Shown here in pieces: positions 11,575-23,584 of a DNA stretch of 64,000 nt. The position numbers were made by a program, and so were the translations under genes. The notes under the pieces are model-generated. The model had not been told where the DNA came from and did no database searches. It saw nothing but the letters and a program-made list of their open reading frames with translations. Source of the DNA: Regnicoccus_A sp014224355 (GTDB taxonomy: Bacteria > Cyanobacteriota > Cyanobacteriia > PCC-6307 > Cyanobiaceae); the NCBI RefSeq assembly GCF_050920705.1, contig NZ_CP154799.1, positions 1,922,001-1,986,000 on the forward strand, given 5' to 3'. How positions within the stretch are numbered: position 1 is the stretch's first letter; each line of letters opens with the position of its first letter.

Positions 11575-13106
11575 ATGTCCTTGTTGGCTGACCCCTTGGC
11601 CGAGCCGCCTGCCCTGACCCTGCCCTGGGGGCGGATCGAGCGGCGCCTGCGCCAGTTTCTGCCCGGCAGGGCAGTGGTGGCCCGGCGCCAGGAGCTGCTC
11701 ACGTACGACAGCGATGGCCTGACCCTGCACCGGCAGGAGCCTCCCCTGGCCGTGCTGCCGGAAACCACCGAGCAGGTGGCGGCTGTGCTGAGCCTCTGTC
11801 ACGAGGAAGGGGTGCCGTTCGTGGCCCGGGGCAGCGGCACCGGCCTCTCCGGCGGAGCCGTGGCCGAGCAGGAGTCTCTGCTGGTGGTCACCAGTCGGAT
11901 GCGCTCAGTGCTGGCCCTCGATCTCGAGAATCAGCGGATCACGGTTCAGCCTGGAGTGATCAACAGCTGGGTCACCCGCGCCGTCTCCGGCGATGGTTTC
12001 TATTACGCCCCCGACCCCTCCAGTCAGGTGGTCTGCAGCATCGGCGGCAACGTGGCCGAAAACGCCGGGGGGTGCACTGCCTCAAGTACGGCGTCACCAG
12101 CAACCATGTGCTGGAGCTGGAGGTGGTGCTTCCCGACGGCCGGATCACCCGGCTGGGGGGCTCCCTCGCCGAAATGCCCGGCCTGGATCTGCGTGGAGTC
12201 TTCATCGGCAGCGAGGGCACCCTCGGCATCGCCACGGCCATCACCCTGCGGTTGCTGCGTCAGCCCCAGACCGTGCAGGTGCTGCTGGCGGATTTCCCCT
12301 CGATGGAAGCCGCCGGGGAAGCGGTGCGACGCGTCACGGAAGCGGGGGTGCTGCCGGCGGGGATGGAGATCATGGATAACTTCACGATCAATGCCGTCGA
12401 CGACCTCTTCGGCTGCGATGAATACCCCCGCGATGCGGCGGCAGTGCTGCTGATCGAGCTCGACGGTCGCCTGGAGGAGGTGGATGCCGCGGCGTTGCGG
12501 ACCATGGAGCTCTGCCGCCGGGCCGGGGCCCGGTCGTTGCGCCGGGCCGAATCAGACACCGACCGGGCCCTGCTCTGGAAGGGCCGCAAGTCGGCCTTCG
12601 CTGCCGTGGGCCGGATCACGCCCACGTATTACGTCCAGGACGGTGTAGTTCCCCGCAGCGCCCTTCCGGCGGTGCTGGCGGCGATCGAGCTGCTCAGCCG
12701 CCGCTACTCCCTGCCGGTGGCCAACGTCTTTCACGCCGGGGACGGCAACCTTCATCCGCTGATCCTCTACGACGCCAGCCAGGAGGGTGTTCAGGACCGG
12801 GTCCAGGCCCTCGGCGCCGACATCCTGCGGCTCTGCATCGACGCCGGTGGCAGCATCACCGGGGAACATGGCGTGGGTGCCGACAAGCGCTGCTACATGG
12901 ACTGGATGTTCTCTCCAGACGACCTGAGCACGATGCGCCTGGTGCGCCAGGCTTTCGATCCGGAGGGTCGGGCCAACCCCGGCAAGCTCTTCCCCACGCC
13001 TCGCAGCTGTGGGGAGTCGGCGCGGCTGGCCCGCACCGTGCGCGTCAACGTGGCGGCCGGCAAGGAGGCCGACCGGCCCCTGCCCGCCTCCCTCGAGGTG
13101 TTCTGA
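11575..13106 (+). pseudogene. glcD: FAD-linked glycolate oxidase GlcD-type gene, split by a frameshift
   Basis: Two overlapping frames together encode one GlcD-like FAD-binding oxidase of about 510 residues. The first frame gives the FAD_binding_4 domain (GSGTGLSGGAV, then VCSIGGNVAENAGG), and the second gives HCLKYGVTSNHVLELEVVLPDG through to the C-terminal FAD-oxidase domain with FHAGDGNLHPL and GEHGVGADK. The join falls in six G residues at about 12066-12071. One added G restores AGG-V-HCLKYG, the normal family sequence. Everything else looks intact, so this is either a homopolymer sequencing error or a recent inactivation. The enzyme would oxidise glycolate from photorespiration or D-lactate. 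Confidence 0.85.
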
Positions 13107-13152
13107 GGGCAATTCAGGCGTTTCGGCCCGCGCTGCCCTCCGGCGCGATGGC

Positions 13153-13893
13153 TCAGGCGGCCACCGGCACCTGGTAGCGAGCGATTCTGGCGAATCCCGC
13201 CGGATCAAGGGACGCCCCACCCACCAGCACCCCGTCGATGTCCGGCTGGGCCATCAGCAGGTCGATGTTCTCGGCCTTGACCGAGCCGCCGTACTGGATC
13301 ACCACATCGTCGTAACCGACCCAGCGGCGGATCAGCGCGCAGATCCGGTTGGCCTCCTCGGCGCCACAGGTCTTGCCGGTGCCGATCGCCCAGATCGGTT
13401 CATAGGCCACCACCAGCTGGGTGGGGTCCAGGCCTTCGAGGCCCTGGTCCACCTGTCGGCGGATCACCCGCTCGGCCTCTCCGGCTTCCCGCTGGGAATC
13501 GCTCTCGCCCACGCACAGGATCGGGATCATTCCGGATTTCTGAGCTGTGCGCGCCCGCAGGTTGATCTGCTCGTCGGTTTCGCTGTAGTACTTACGCGGT
13601 TCGCTGTGGCCCACGATGGCGTGGCTGACTCCGTGCTCCAGCAGCATCGGGGCCGAGATCATGCCTGTGTAGGCCCCCACGTCGTCCCAGTGGACGTTCT
13701 GGGAGGCAACCTTGACAGGACTGCCCTCGATGGCCTCGCTCAGGGTGGCGATGGCGGTGAACGGAGGTGCCAGCACCACCTCCCGATCGCTGGGCAGATC
13801 CCCCAGCAGTGGCAGGAAGGTGTCGGCATAGGCCCGCGCTTCGGCGCAGGTCATGTGCATCTTCCAGTTCCCTGCAATCACGGCCTTGCGCAC
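13153..13893 (-). CDS. tpiA: Triosephosphate isomerase
   Basis: A 246-residue TIM-barrel enzyme interconverting dihydroxyacetone phosphate and glyceraldehyde-3-phosphate in glycolysis and the Calvin cycle. Catalytic motifs are complete: AGNWKMH near the N-terminus (substrate-binding Asn and Lys), IVGHSEPRK (catalytic His) and AYEPIWAIGTGKT (catalytic Glu and start of the flexible loop), followed by IQYGGSVKAEN and GVLVGGASL for phosphate binding. The S4-domain gene lies 32 bp upstream on the same strand, so the two may be co-transcribed. Confidence 0.97.
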   Translation of the reverse strand: MRKAVIAGNWKMHMTCAEARAYADTFLPLLGDLPSDREVVLAPPFTAIATLSEAIEGSPVKVASQNVHWDDVGAYTGMISAPMLLEHGVSHAIVGHSEPRKYYSETDEQINLRARTAQKSGMIPILCVGESDSQREAGEAERVIRRQVDQGLEGLDPTQLVVAYEPIWAIGTGKTCGAEEANRICALIRRWVGYDDVVIQYGGSVKAENIDLLMAQPDIDGVLVGGASLDPAGFARIARYQVPVAA

Positions 13894-13925
13894 AGGATCG
13901 TCCTCGCTGAGAAATGCCCCACAAC

Positions 13926-14111
13926 CTAGTTGGCGGCGTGGACCACCAGTTTCATCCCAGCCAGTTCCACGGCGTCGCCAGGCAGCAGCTGGCGGCCGCG
14001 GCGGCGCTCCACCTCACCGTTGACCCGCACCTCGCCCCCCTGCACCCGGACCTTGGCTTCACCGCCGGTCCCCACCAGGCCCTGGTACTTGAGGAATTGA
14101 TCGAGGCGCAA
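13926..14111 (-). CDS. Small S4-domain RNA-binding protein
   Basis: A short S4 RNA-binding fold of about 61 residues: LRLDQFLKYQGLVGTGGEAKVRVQGGEVRVNGE, then RRGRQLLPGDAVELAG. This matches the stand-alone S4 proteins of the YbcJ/YaaA type, which bind structured RNA and are linked to ribosome function. I chose the TTG at 14111, because homologs begin directly at the L-R-L-D-Q motif. A longer open frame up to 14300 overlaps the divergent ABC transporter gene and its extra residues look non-coding. Start is inferred. Confidence 0.7.
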   Translation of the reverse strand: MRLDQFLKYQGLVGTGGEAKVRVQGGEVRVNGEVERRRGRQLLPGDAVELAGMKLVVHAAN

Positions 14112-14148
14112 GGAAAGGGAGCCGGATCGGCGCTGATAAGGTTCGCCG

Positions 14149-15888
14149 ATGCTCGCATCACCCCCGGCCGGCTTTCGAGGGCTGTTGCCGCTGCTGAAGC
14201 CCCACCGCCGCAGGCTGGTGGCCGGTGGCCTGTGCATGCTCGTGTTCGTGGCCTGCTGGCCCTTGCTGGCCGCCCTGGCCGGTCGCCTGATCCCGGCCAT
14301 CGGCGCAGGTGATTTCCCTCAGGTGCTGCGGGCGATTGCTCTGGCCCTGGCGGTGTTCCTGGTGCAGAAGCTGGCCCAGTTCGGCCAGGACACCCTGCTG
14401 GCCTCCCCGGCTTTGCAGGTGAGCCAGGCCCTGCGCAGCCAGTTGTTCGCCCGCCTGCAGCGCCTGGAGTTCGGCGCCCTCGAGAAGCTCTCGGCCGGAG
14501 ATCTCACCTATCGCCTCACCGAAGACGCCGACCGGGTCGGGGAGGTGATTTACAAAACGATCCAGGACACCACTCCCAGCCTGCTGCAGCTGGTGGTGGT
14601 GTTCGGCTACATGGTGTTTCTTGATTGGAAGCTGTCCCTGGCCACCCTGCTGCTGGCGCCGCTCGTGGCGGTGATGGTAAGCAGTTTCGGCGCCCGGGTG
14701 ATGGGAGCCGCCGAGCGCAGCCAGAAGCAGGTGAGCGAGCTGGCGGGGCTGCTGGCCGAGGCCATCGGAGGTCTGCCCCTGGTGCGGGCCTTTGCGGCCG
14801 AGGCCTGGTTGCAGAACCGCTTTGAGCAGGAGATCGACCTGCACCGGCGGGCCCGTTACCGCACCCTGCGCCTGCTGGCCCTTCAGCATCCCGTGGTGGG
14901 CTTCATCGAAGCGGCGGGAATTCTCTCGGTGCTGCTGATCGGAGCGGCCCGCATCCAGGCCGGGGGGCTCGACAGCCAGGGCTTCAGCTCCTATGTGGCG
15001 GCCCTGCTGATGCTGATCGATCCGATCTCGCACCTGACCACCAATTACAACGAGTTCCAGCAGGGCCAGGCCTCACTGCGGCGCCTGCGCGAGATCGAGC
15101 GCGAGCCGGTGGAGATCCCCGACAGCCCCGGGGCCCAGCCGCTCGGGCCGGTGCGCGGGGCCCTGCGACTGGAGCAGGTCTGGTTCGGCTACGACCCCGA
15201 GCAGCCGGTGCTGCGGAACCTCGATCTGAGTGCTGAGCCCGGTCAGCTGGTGGCCCTGGTGGGTCCATCTGGCGCCGGCAAAAGCACCCTGTTTTCCCTG
15301 TTGTTGCGTTTCAACACCGCCCAGCGCGGGCGCGTGCTGCTCGATGGCCAGGACCTCGCAGGTCTGCGGGCCGCCGACCTGCGCCGTGCCGTGGCCCTGG
15401 TTCCCCAGCAGAGCCGTGTGTTCTCCGGCAGCGTGGCCGAGGCGATCCGCTTCGGGCGTCCCGCCAGCGACGCGCAGGTGCGCCAGGCGGCCCGACTGGC
15501 CAATGCGGCAGGCTTCATCGAAGCCCTCCCCGAGGGATACCACTCCCGCCTCGAGGAGCGAGGCAGCAACTTCTCGGGCGGGCAGCTTCAGCGCATCGCC
15601 ATCGCCCGTGCGGTGCTGGGCGACCCGGCCGTGCTGTTGCTGGATGAGGCCACCAGCGCGCTCGATGCCGAGGCGGAGGAGGCGGTGCAGCAGGGCCTGA
15701 AGCAGGCCATGGCCGGCCGCACCGTGCTGGTGATCGCCCACCGGCTCTCCACGGTCCAGGGGGCTGACCAGATCCTGGTGCTCGAGGGCGGCGGCATCGT
15801 CGAGCGCGGCAGCCATGATCAGCTCATGGCCCGTCCCGGTCGCTATCGCGAGCTGTGCGACCGTCAGTTGATCCGAGTGGCGGCCTGA
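14149..15888 (+). CDS. ABC exporter, fused permease and ATPase (MsbA-like)
   Basis: A 579-residue half-transporter with six membrane helices in the first 310 residues and an ATPase domain from about residue 345. The ATPase has the Walker A GPSGAGKST, the signature FSGGQLQRIAIARA, the Walker B VLLLDEATSALDAEAEE and the switch His in IAHRLSTV. It probably works as a homodimer exporting a lipid or hydrophobic compound; the substrate cannot be assigned. It diverges from the S4 gene. A small DUF4177-like gene follows about 33 bp downstream. Confidence 0.9.
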   Translation: MLASPPAGFRGLLPLLKPHRRRLVAGGLCMLVFVACWPLLAALAGRLIPAIGAGDFPQVLRAIALALAVFLVQKLAQFGQDTLLASPALQVSQALRSQLFARLQRLEFGALEKLSAGDLTYRLTEDADRVGEVIYKTIQDTTPSLLQLVVVFGYMVFLDWKLSLATLLLAPLVAVMVSSFGARVMGAAERSQKQVSELAGLLAEAIGGLPLVRAFAAEAWLQNRFEQEIDLHRRARYRTLRLLALQHPVVGFIEAAGILSVLLIGAARIQAGGLDSQGFSSYVAALLMLIDPISHLTTNYNEFQQGQASLRRLREIEREPVEIPDSPGAQPLGPVRGALRLEQVWFGYDPEQPVLRNLDLSAEPGQLVALVGPSGAGKSTLFSLLLRFNTAQRGRVLLDGQDLAGLRAADLRRAVALVPQQSRVFSGSVAEAIRFGRPASDAQVRQAARLANAAGFIEALPEGYHSRLEERGSNFSGGQLQRIAIARAVLGDPAVLLLDEATSALDAEAEEAVQQGLKQAMAGRTVLVIAHRLSTVQGADQILVLEGGGIVERGSHDQLMARPGRYRELCDRQLIRVAA

Positions 15889-15921
15889 CCCTCCACCGTC
15901 CAGTTCCACGCTCAAGCGGCC

Positions 15922-16290
15922 ATGGCAGAGATGCCCCAGTGGGAGTACCGGGTGATCCACATCAATGTGGAGAACAGCTCCCCACCACAACCGCCCGATC
16001 CCCAGGCCGCCAGTCAGAAGCTGCAGGGGATGCTCAGCCCGGAATTCATTGCCCGGGAATTTCCCGAGTTCTACGGAGCCTCCCAGACGCCCCGCCACCC
16101 GGCCGAGCAACTGCAGTTCTTCATGAACCTGCTGGGCAAGGAGGGCTGGGAGATGGTGGAGGCGGCCCAGGTGGGCCCGTTGCTGATGTTCTTCTTCAAG
16201 CGGCCCCGCCGTCCGGCCCCGGCCAAGCTGCCGCCGGCCGGTGCTTCGCTGGCCGCGCCCCCCGCCGAGAGCCCGCCGGGCGCGGCTTAA
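15922..16290 (+). CDS. Small conserved protein resembling DUF4177
   Basis: A 122-residue protein beginning with WEYRVIHINVE and later LNLLGKEGWEMVEAAQVGPLLMFFFKRP, the pattern seen in DUF4177 proteins (a short beta-alpha-beta unit with G-x-E-G-W-E). An insert of about 40 residues separates the two parts, and the C-terminal 30 residues are rich in Pro and Ala and probably disordered. No catalytic residue is recognisable. It sits between the ABC exporter and a DUF6447-like gene on the same strand. Function is unknown. Confidence 0.75.
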   Translation: MAEMPQWEYRVIHINVENSSPPQPPDPQAASQKLQGMLSPEFIAREFPEFYGASQTPRHPAEQLQFFMNLLGKEGWEMVEAAQVGPLLMFFFKRPRRPAPAKLPPAGASLAAPPAESPPGAA

Positions 16291-16308
16291 CCTGCGCGGG
16301 ACGACACA

Positions 16309-16548
16309 GTGGTGACCTTGACGGCCTCTTCCAACCAGCCCCCCGTGCTCACGTTCGAGGGCAAGCGCTATGAACTCAACGCTCTCCCCGACGACGTCAA
16401 GGAGCTGGTGCGGGGGATGCAGGTGGCCGATGCCCAGCTTCGCCTCTACGAGGACACCCTCAAGGTGCTGGCGGTGGGACGGCAGTCGATGGCCTTTCAG
16501 CTGAACGAACGGCTCAAGACCATCCCCGCCCTTCCGGACGGGGTCTGA
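16309..16548 (+). CDS. DUF6447-like small protein
   Basis: A 79-residue protein with the pattern LTFEGKRYELNALPDDVKELVRGMQVADAQLRLYEDTLKVL, in which a short beta hairpin is followed by an amphipathic helix. This resembles the DUF6447 family of small bacterial proteins with an N-terminal beta turn and a long helix. Two consecutive GTG codons (16309 and 16312) can serve as start. It ends convergently with the DUF3386 gene, 18 bp away. No function is known for the family. Confidence 0.7.
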   Translation: MVTLTASSNQPPVLTFEGKRYELNALPDDVKELVRGMQVADAQLRLYEDTLKVLAVGRQSMAFQLNERLKTIPALPDGV

Positions 16549-16566
16549 ACGAACTGGGCGAAGCGA

Positions 16567-17316
16567 TCAGGCGACCGGCTTCTCCGCTGGGGTGGGCTCG
16601 AGCGCTTCAAAGCGGAAGATCTGCTCGCTGGTCGTCTCCGGCGCTTCGGGATCCTCGCTGCTGATCACCCGCTCCGCCAGCACCCAGGGACCCACGCCGC
16701 CGAGGGGCACGAAGGTGTCGGTGAAGTGGCTCCTGCCGCCGCGGGCTTCGCCCGTGGCTGGATCGCTGTACTGGCTGGTGTAGGTGTGGCTGAGGTAGCC
16801 GGCACCGGTGTCCGTGGTGCTGCCGGTGAAGATCGTGACCACGGTGCCGTGGATCTGACGGTGCACCATCGTGACCACCGAATCCTTGATGCGATAGCGA
16901 TCACCGGCGTTCTTGCCGCCCACGATCACCTCGAGCCCCACGGCATCGGTGTCGCCGGCACTGAAGGTGTTGGCGCCGTGGGTCTGCTCGAAGCTGCGGC
17001 GCACCCGGTGAATGCAGACCTCCCAGAGTTGGGAGCCGACGGCTTTGCTGATGGTCTCGTCCTCGATGCCCTCCACGCTGGCCTTCAGGTCGGCGCCCAC
17101 GCGGAACCGGCCCTCCACCCGCTGCTCCCCCTGCTGCCAGACGCAGCGTCCCTGGTAGCCGCCGAAACCGGGATCCCAGGTGTAGCGGTTCTCGTAGGCG
17201 GCGCGGAACAGCTCCCGGATGTCGCTGCCCGGGGCGATCGGCTCGCCGGCCTGGCCGGCATTGGAGCTGATCGGAGTGGCTGTGCTGGTCAAGGGGCCGT
17301 CGGCGGAGGCCCTCAA
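16567..17316 (-). CDS. DUF3386 family protein
   Basis: A 249-residue soluble protein with family-like segments: DIRELFRAAYENRYTWDPGFGGYQGRC near the N-terminus, a central RYRIKDSVVTMVHRQIHG and a C-terminal SHFTDTFVPLGGVGPWVLAERV. DUF3386 is largely restricted to cyanobacteria and chloroplast-bearing organisms and has no assigned reaction. There is no signal peptide. The gene starts 2 bp after the carB stop, so it is almost certainly in the carB transcript. Family assignment is from memory of these motifs. Confidence 0.8.
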   Translation of the reverse strand: MRASADGPLTSTATPISSNAGQAGEPIAPGSDIRELFRAAYENRYTWDPGFGGYQGRCVWQQGEQRVEGRFRVGADLKASVEGIEDETISKAVGSQLWEVCIHRVRRSFEQTHGANTFSAGDTDAVGLEVIVGGKNAGDRYRIKDSVVTMVHRQIHGTVVTIFTGSTTDTGAGYLSHTYTSQYSDPATGEARGGRSHFTDTFVPLGGVGPWVLAERVISSEDPEAPETTSEQIFRFEALEPTPAEKPVA

Positions 17317-17318
17317 CC

Positions 17319-20624
<3,306 letters not shown>

Positions 20625-20740
20625 GGGCGGCGTCTGAACGGCCAAACGACGCCAGCCTCTCACGGCCCCTCCACGTCGCGGGCGTTGGGGTGCTGTGTCC
20701 TCGCTAACGTGAGCATCTTGTGATCGGCGATCGTGGCTCC

Positions 20741-21376
20741 ATGAGCGAACTCCAGCGCCTGAAGGGGCTCCTCCCTCCGGAGATGCAGAGCTGGGTGTTC
20801 GTGGAAGCGGCCGCCTCGGCCGACCCGCCTCTGATCACGATCGAGGAGATCGGCCGCGACGAGGTGGAGGTCCAGGTGGATCTGACCAAGTGGGAGCCCT
20901 TCGCCCTCGATCACCGCAACCTGCTCTTCTGGCATGAGGTGGGGCGCATTCAGAACGATGCCGTCCCCCGCGACGGCTGGGAGATGGCCGCCCTGGCGAT
21001 CGGCCTCGGCGGAGCGATCGGTGAACTCTGGGTTCAGGACGGCCTGCTGCTGATGATGGCCCTGGGCCTGTCCGGATTCGCCGGCTACCGCCTCTACCTC
21101 AAGAACAACAACGAGAAGCGCCTGCAGGACGCCATCGCGGCCGACGAGCGGGCCATCTCCCTGGCCTGCCGCTTCGGCTACACCCTCCCCAACGCCTACA
21201 AGAGCCTGGGGGGCGCCCTGAAGGAACTGCTCGAGCAGACCCGCAAGAAGCGCCGCCGCTCCTTCTACGAAGACCGCCTCGAGGCCCTGCGCAAGAGTGC
21301 CGGGCGGGCCAGGGCTGAAATGGCCCAGCAACAGGGAAGCCGTCAGTCCGTGACCAGTGAGAACGTCTATGGCTGA
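20741..21376 (+). CDS. DUF3318 family membrane-associated protein
   Basis: A 211-residue cyanobacterial protein. The N-terminal 90 residues are soluble (LLPPEMQSWVFVEAAASADPP), and LLFWHEVGRIQNDAVP is a typical family segment. A pair of hydrophobic segments follows (WEMAALAIGLGGAIGELWV and LLLMMALGLSGFAGYRLYL), and the C-terminal part is basic and helical. Function is unknown. The ATG at 20741 fits better than a GTG at 20720. Its end overlaps the rsfS start by 8 bases, and the set DUF3318-rsfS-CGLD27-asparaginase looks like one operon. Confidence 0.85.
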   Translation: MSELQRLKGLLPPEMQSWVFVEAAASADPPLITIEEIGRDEVEVQVDLTKWEPFALDHRNLLFWHEVGRIQNDAVPRDGWEMAALAIGLGGAIGELWVQDGLLLMMALGLSGFAGYRLYLKNNNEKRLQDAIAADERAISLACRFGYTLPNAYKSLGGALKELLEQTRKKRRRSFYEDRLEALRKSAGRARAEMAQQQGSRQSVTSENVYG

Positions 21377-21776
21377 TCCAGCCCGAAGCCCCATTGCCGT
21401 GGACTCCGGTGACAGCCGGGATCTGGCCCTGCTGGCCGCCGAAGCCTGTGACGACCGCAAGGCGATCGACATCCAGTTGATCCGGGTGGAGGAGGTCTCC
21501 TCCCTGGCCGACTGGTTTGTGATCTGCTCCGGCCTCTCCGATGTTCAGGTGCGCGCCATCGCCCGCTCGGTCGAAGATCGTCTTGAGCTGGAGGCCGCCC
21601 GCCTGCCCCTGCGCAAGGAAGGCCAGAGCGAAGGCCGCTGGGTGTTGCTTGATTACGGCGAGCTGATCGTGCATGTGCTCACACCGGCGGAGCGCAGCTA
21701 CTACGACCTCGAATCCTTCTGGGGACACGGTGAACACGAGCCGTTCCTAAGCTCTGCTCAAGCTCTTCCCCAATGA
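21369..21776 (+). CDS. rsfS: Ribosomal silencing factor RsfS
   Basis: A 135-residue protein of the RsfS/YbeB/Iojap family. These proteins bind uL14 on the 50S subunit and block subunit joining under nutrient limitation. Typical segments are DRKAIDIQLIRVEEVSSLADWFVICSG, VQVRAIARSVEDRL and GRWVLLDYGELIVHVLTPAERSYYDLESFWG. The ATG at 21369 gives the expected length. It overlaps the end of the DUF3318 gene and precedes the CGLD27 gene by 33 bp. Confidence 0.93.
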   Translation: MADPARSPIAVDSGDSRDLALLAAEACDDRKAIDIQLIRVEEVSSLADWFVICSGLSDVQVRAIARSVEDRLELEAARLPLRKEGQSEGRWVLLDYGELIVHVLTPAERSYYDLESFWGHGEHEPFLSSAQALPQ

Positions 21777-21809
21777 GGGCCGACCCGGCGACTGCCTGCT
21801 GACTCCCCC

Positions 21810-22322
21810 GTGACTGCCATGGATCAGGCCTGCTCGGAGAGCCCCTGCCCGGTGCCGCACGACCAGCGCCCTCTTGAGGAGTATCGCCAGCTCTGTTCCT
21901 CCTGGTTCTTCGCCTGGCCCTCCCTCACCAGTGCAGGACTGTGGCGCCCCCTGCTGATCAGCTGGCTGCTGTCGCTGCCGCTCACCGCCCTGATCAGCTC
22001 GGGCAGCTGGACACTGCGCCATGACCCCCTGCGGCAGGTGGCCACCGCTGTGGTGGCGGCCGTGTTGCCTGCCCTGCTGCTGCTCTCCCGTCAGTGGCTG
22101 GGCTGGTCCTACGTCAACCGTCGCCTGATCGCCGAGCGGGTCGAGTACGAGGAATCCGGCTGGTACGACGGCCAGGTGTGGGAGAAGCCCCTCGCCTGGC
22201 GCCAGCAGGATCTGCTTGTGGCCCGCCACCAGGTGCGGCCGGTGCTGGTGCGGCTGCGGCAGGCCCTCGGCCTGGCCCTGCTGCTGCTGCTCAGCGGCGC
22301 TGGCCTCTGCCAGGCTCTCTGA
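21810..22322 (+). CDS. CGLD27/DUF1230 family membrane protein
   Basis: A 170-residue protein with the CGLD27 family pattern: PVPHDQRPLEEYRQLCSSWFFAWP, two hydrophobic segments around residues 45-65 and 80-95, then a soluble stretch GWSYVNRRLIAERVEYEESGWYDGQVWEKP, and a final membrane helix. The family is conserved in cyanobacteria, algae and plants, and the plant member has been linked to iron or metal homeostasis of plastids; the role here is inferred from that. GTG at 21810 or ATG at 21819 can be the start. Confidence 0.87.
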   Translation: MTAMDQACSESPCPVPHDQRPLEEYRQLCSSWFFAWPSLTSAGLWRPLLISWLLSLPLTALISSGSWTLRHDPLRQVATAVVAAVLPALLLLSRQWLGWSYVNRRLIAERVEYEESGWYDGQVWEKPLAWRQQDLLVARHQVRPVLVRLRQALGLALLLLLSGAGLCQAL

Positions 22323-22353
22323 GCGCTCCACCCGCGGTCCCCATTTCCCCCCG

Positions 22354-23337
22354 ATGACCCTGTCTTCCAGTTTCGGCAGCCCCCAGCGCCCCGGGGTTCC
22401 TCCCCTTGAGGTGCGTCTGCTGCGCAACGGCATCGCGGAGTCGGTCCATCGTGTCCACGCCGCGGTCTGCGACAAGCGGGGCCGCGTGCTGATGCGCGCC
22501 GGTGATCCCCAGCAGCTCAGCTTTGTGCGCTCGGCGCTGAAGCCTTTCCAGGCCATGGTCTTTGTGAGCAGTGGCGCAGCCGATCAGACCGGCAGCGGCG
22601 ACCGGGGTCTGGCCATGGCCTGTGCCTCCCATGCCGGCACCGCCTCCCACGCCCGCGAGGCCTTCAAGATCCTCTGGAGCGCCGACATCGAGGCCGAACA
22701 GCTGCAGTGCCCCACCCCTGCAGGTGCCGACAGTCCGCTTCAGCACAACTGTTCCGGCAAGCACGCAGCCTTTCTCACCACCTGCCGGCGTCTGCATTGG
22801 CCACTGGAGAGCTATCTGCAGGTGGACCACCCCCTGCAGCAGCAGATCCTGCGCCGGGTGGGGGAACTGCTGGGTCTTCCCGGCGCTGAGCTGGTCACTG
22901 CGCGAGACGACTGCGGAGCGCCGACGCTGCAGCTGCCCCTGGCCCAGATGGCCCTGCTGTTTGCCCATCTCGCCTCCTCCGAGCACGCCGATCTCGAGCG
23001 GCTCAGCAGGGCGATGCTTGCCCATCCCGAGCTGGTGGCCGGTGAGGGTCGCTTCGACACCGAACTGATGGCCCGTGGTCACGGCATGGTGATCAGCAAG
23101 GGCGGCGCCGAGGGGATCCAGTGCATCAGCCGGGTGGGCGAGGGACTCGGACTGGCGATCAAGGTGGAAGACGGCGCCAGCCGTGCCAAGCACGCCGTGG
23201 CGCTGCACCTGCTGGAGCAACTGGACTGGCTCACCCCGCTCACCCTCGAAGAACTCAAGCGTCAGTTCCTCGTGCCCGGAGAGGCACTGGAGCTGGCGGT
23301 GAGCGGAGAACTGCGCTTCGACGCAGCCATCCCCTGA
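22354..23337 (+). CDS. Asparaginase (Rhizobium etli asparaginase II family)
   Basis: A 327-residue protein of the asparaginase II family unrelated to the classical E. coli enzymes. Hallmarks are SFVRSALKPFQAM, the CASHAG motif, HNCSGKHAAFLTTCRRL (Ser-Lys type active-site region) and TARDDCGAPTLQLPL with the metal-binding Cys. It hydrolyses asparagine to aspartate and ammonia in the cytoplasm. Start at 22354 is chosen because the longer open frame runs into the CGLD27 gene and reads unlike a protein. tRNA-fMet follows about 50 bp downstream. Confidence 0.87.
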   Translation: MTLSSSFGSPQRPGVPPLEVRLLRNGIAESVHRVHAAVCDKRGRVLMRAGDPQQLSFVRSALKPFQAMVFVSSGAADQTGSGDRGLAMACASHAGTASHAREAFKILWSADIEAEQLQCPTPAGADSPLQHNCSGKHAAFLTTCRRLHWPLESYLQVDHPLQQQILRRVGELLGLPGAELVTARDDCGAPTLQLPLAQMALLFAHLASSEHADLERLSRAMLAHPELVAGEGRFDTELMARGHGMVISKGGAEGIQCISRVGEGLGLAIKVEDGASRAKHAVALHLLEQLDWLTPLTLEELKRQFLVPGEALELAVSGELRFDAAIP

Positions 23338-23387
23338 GCGTTCGGTTTGCTGGCCGGCACCTCCGGCTGGTACTCTCCTCCCAGCGC

Positions 23388-23464
<77 letters not shown>

Positions 23465-23471
23465 CATCACC

Positions 23472-23505
23472 AAAGCCCAGCCATCCTCAGGTGGCTGGGC
23501 TTTTT
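23472..23505 (+). terminator. Rho-independent terminator after tRNA-fMet
   Basis: A 12-bp stem, AAGCCCAGCCA with TGGCTGGGCTT, and a short loop (about 8 nt) are followed by five T residues within the TTTTTGC end. It lies 8 bp after the tRNA 3' end and reads in the same direction. Confidence 0.92.
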
Positions 23506-23584
23506 GCTGGCCGTTCGCCCCCGCAGGCCGCGCCCGGAACCCCTCCCCTAGCCTCGCCCCTGACGCTGGCTGGGAAGCCCAGGG

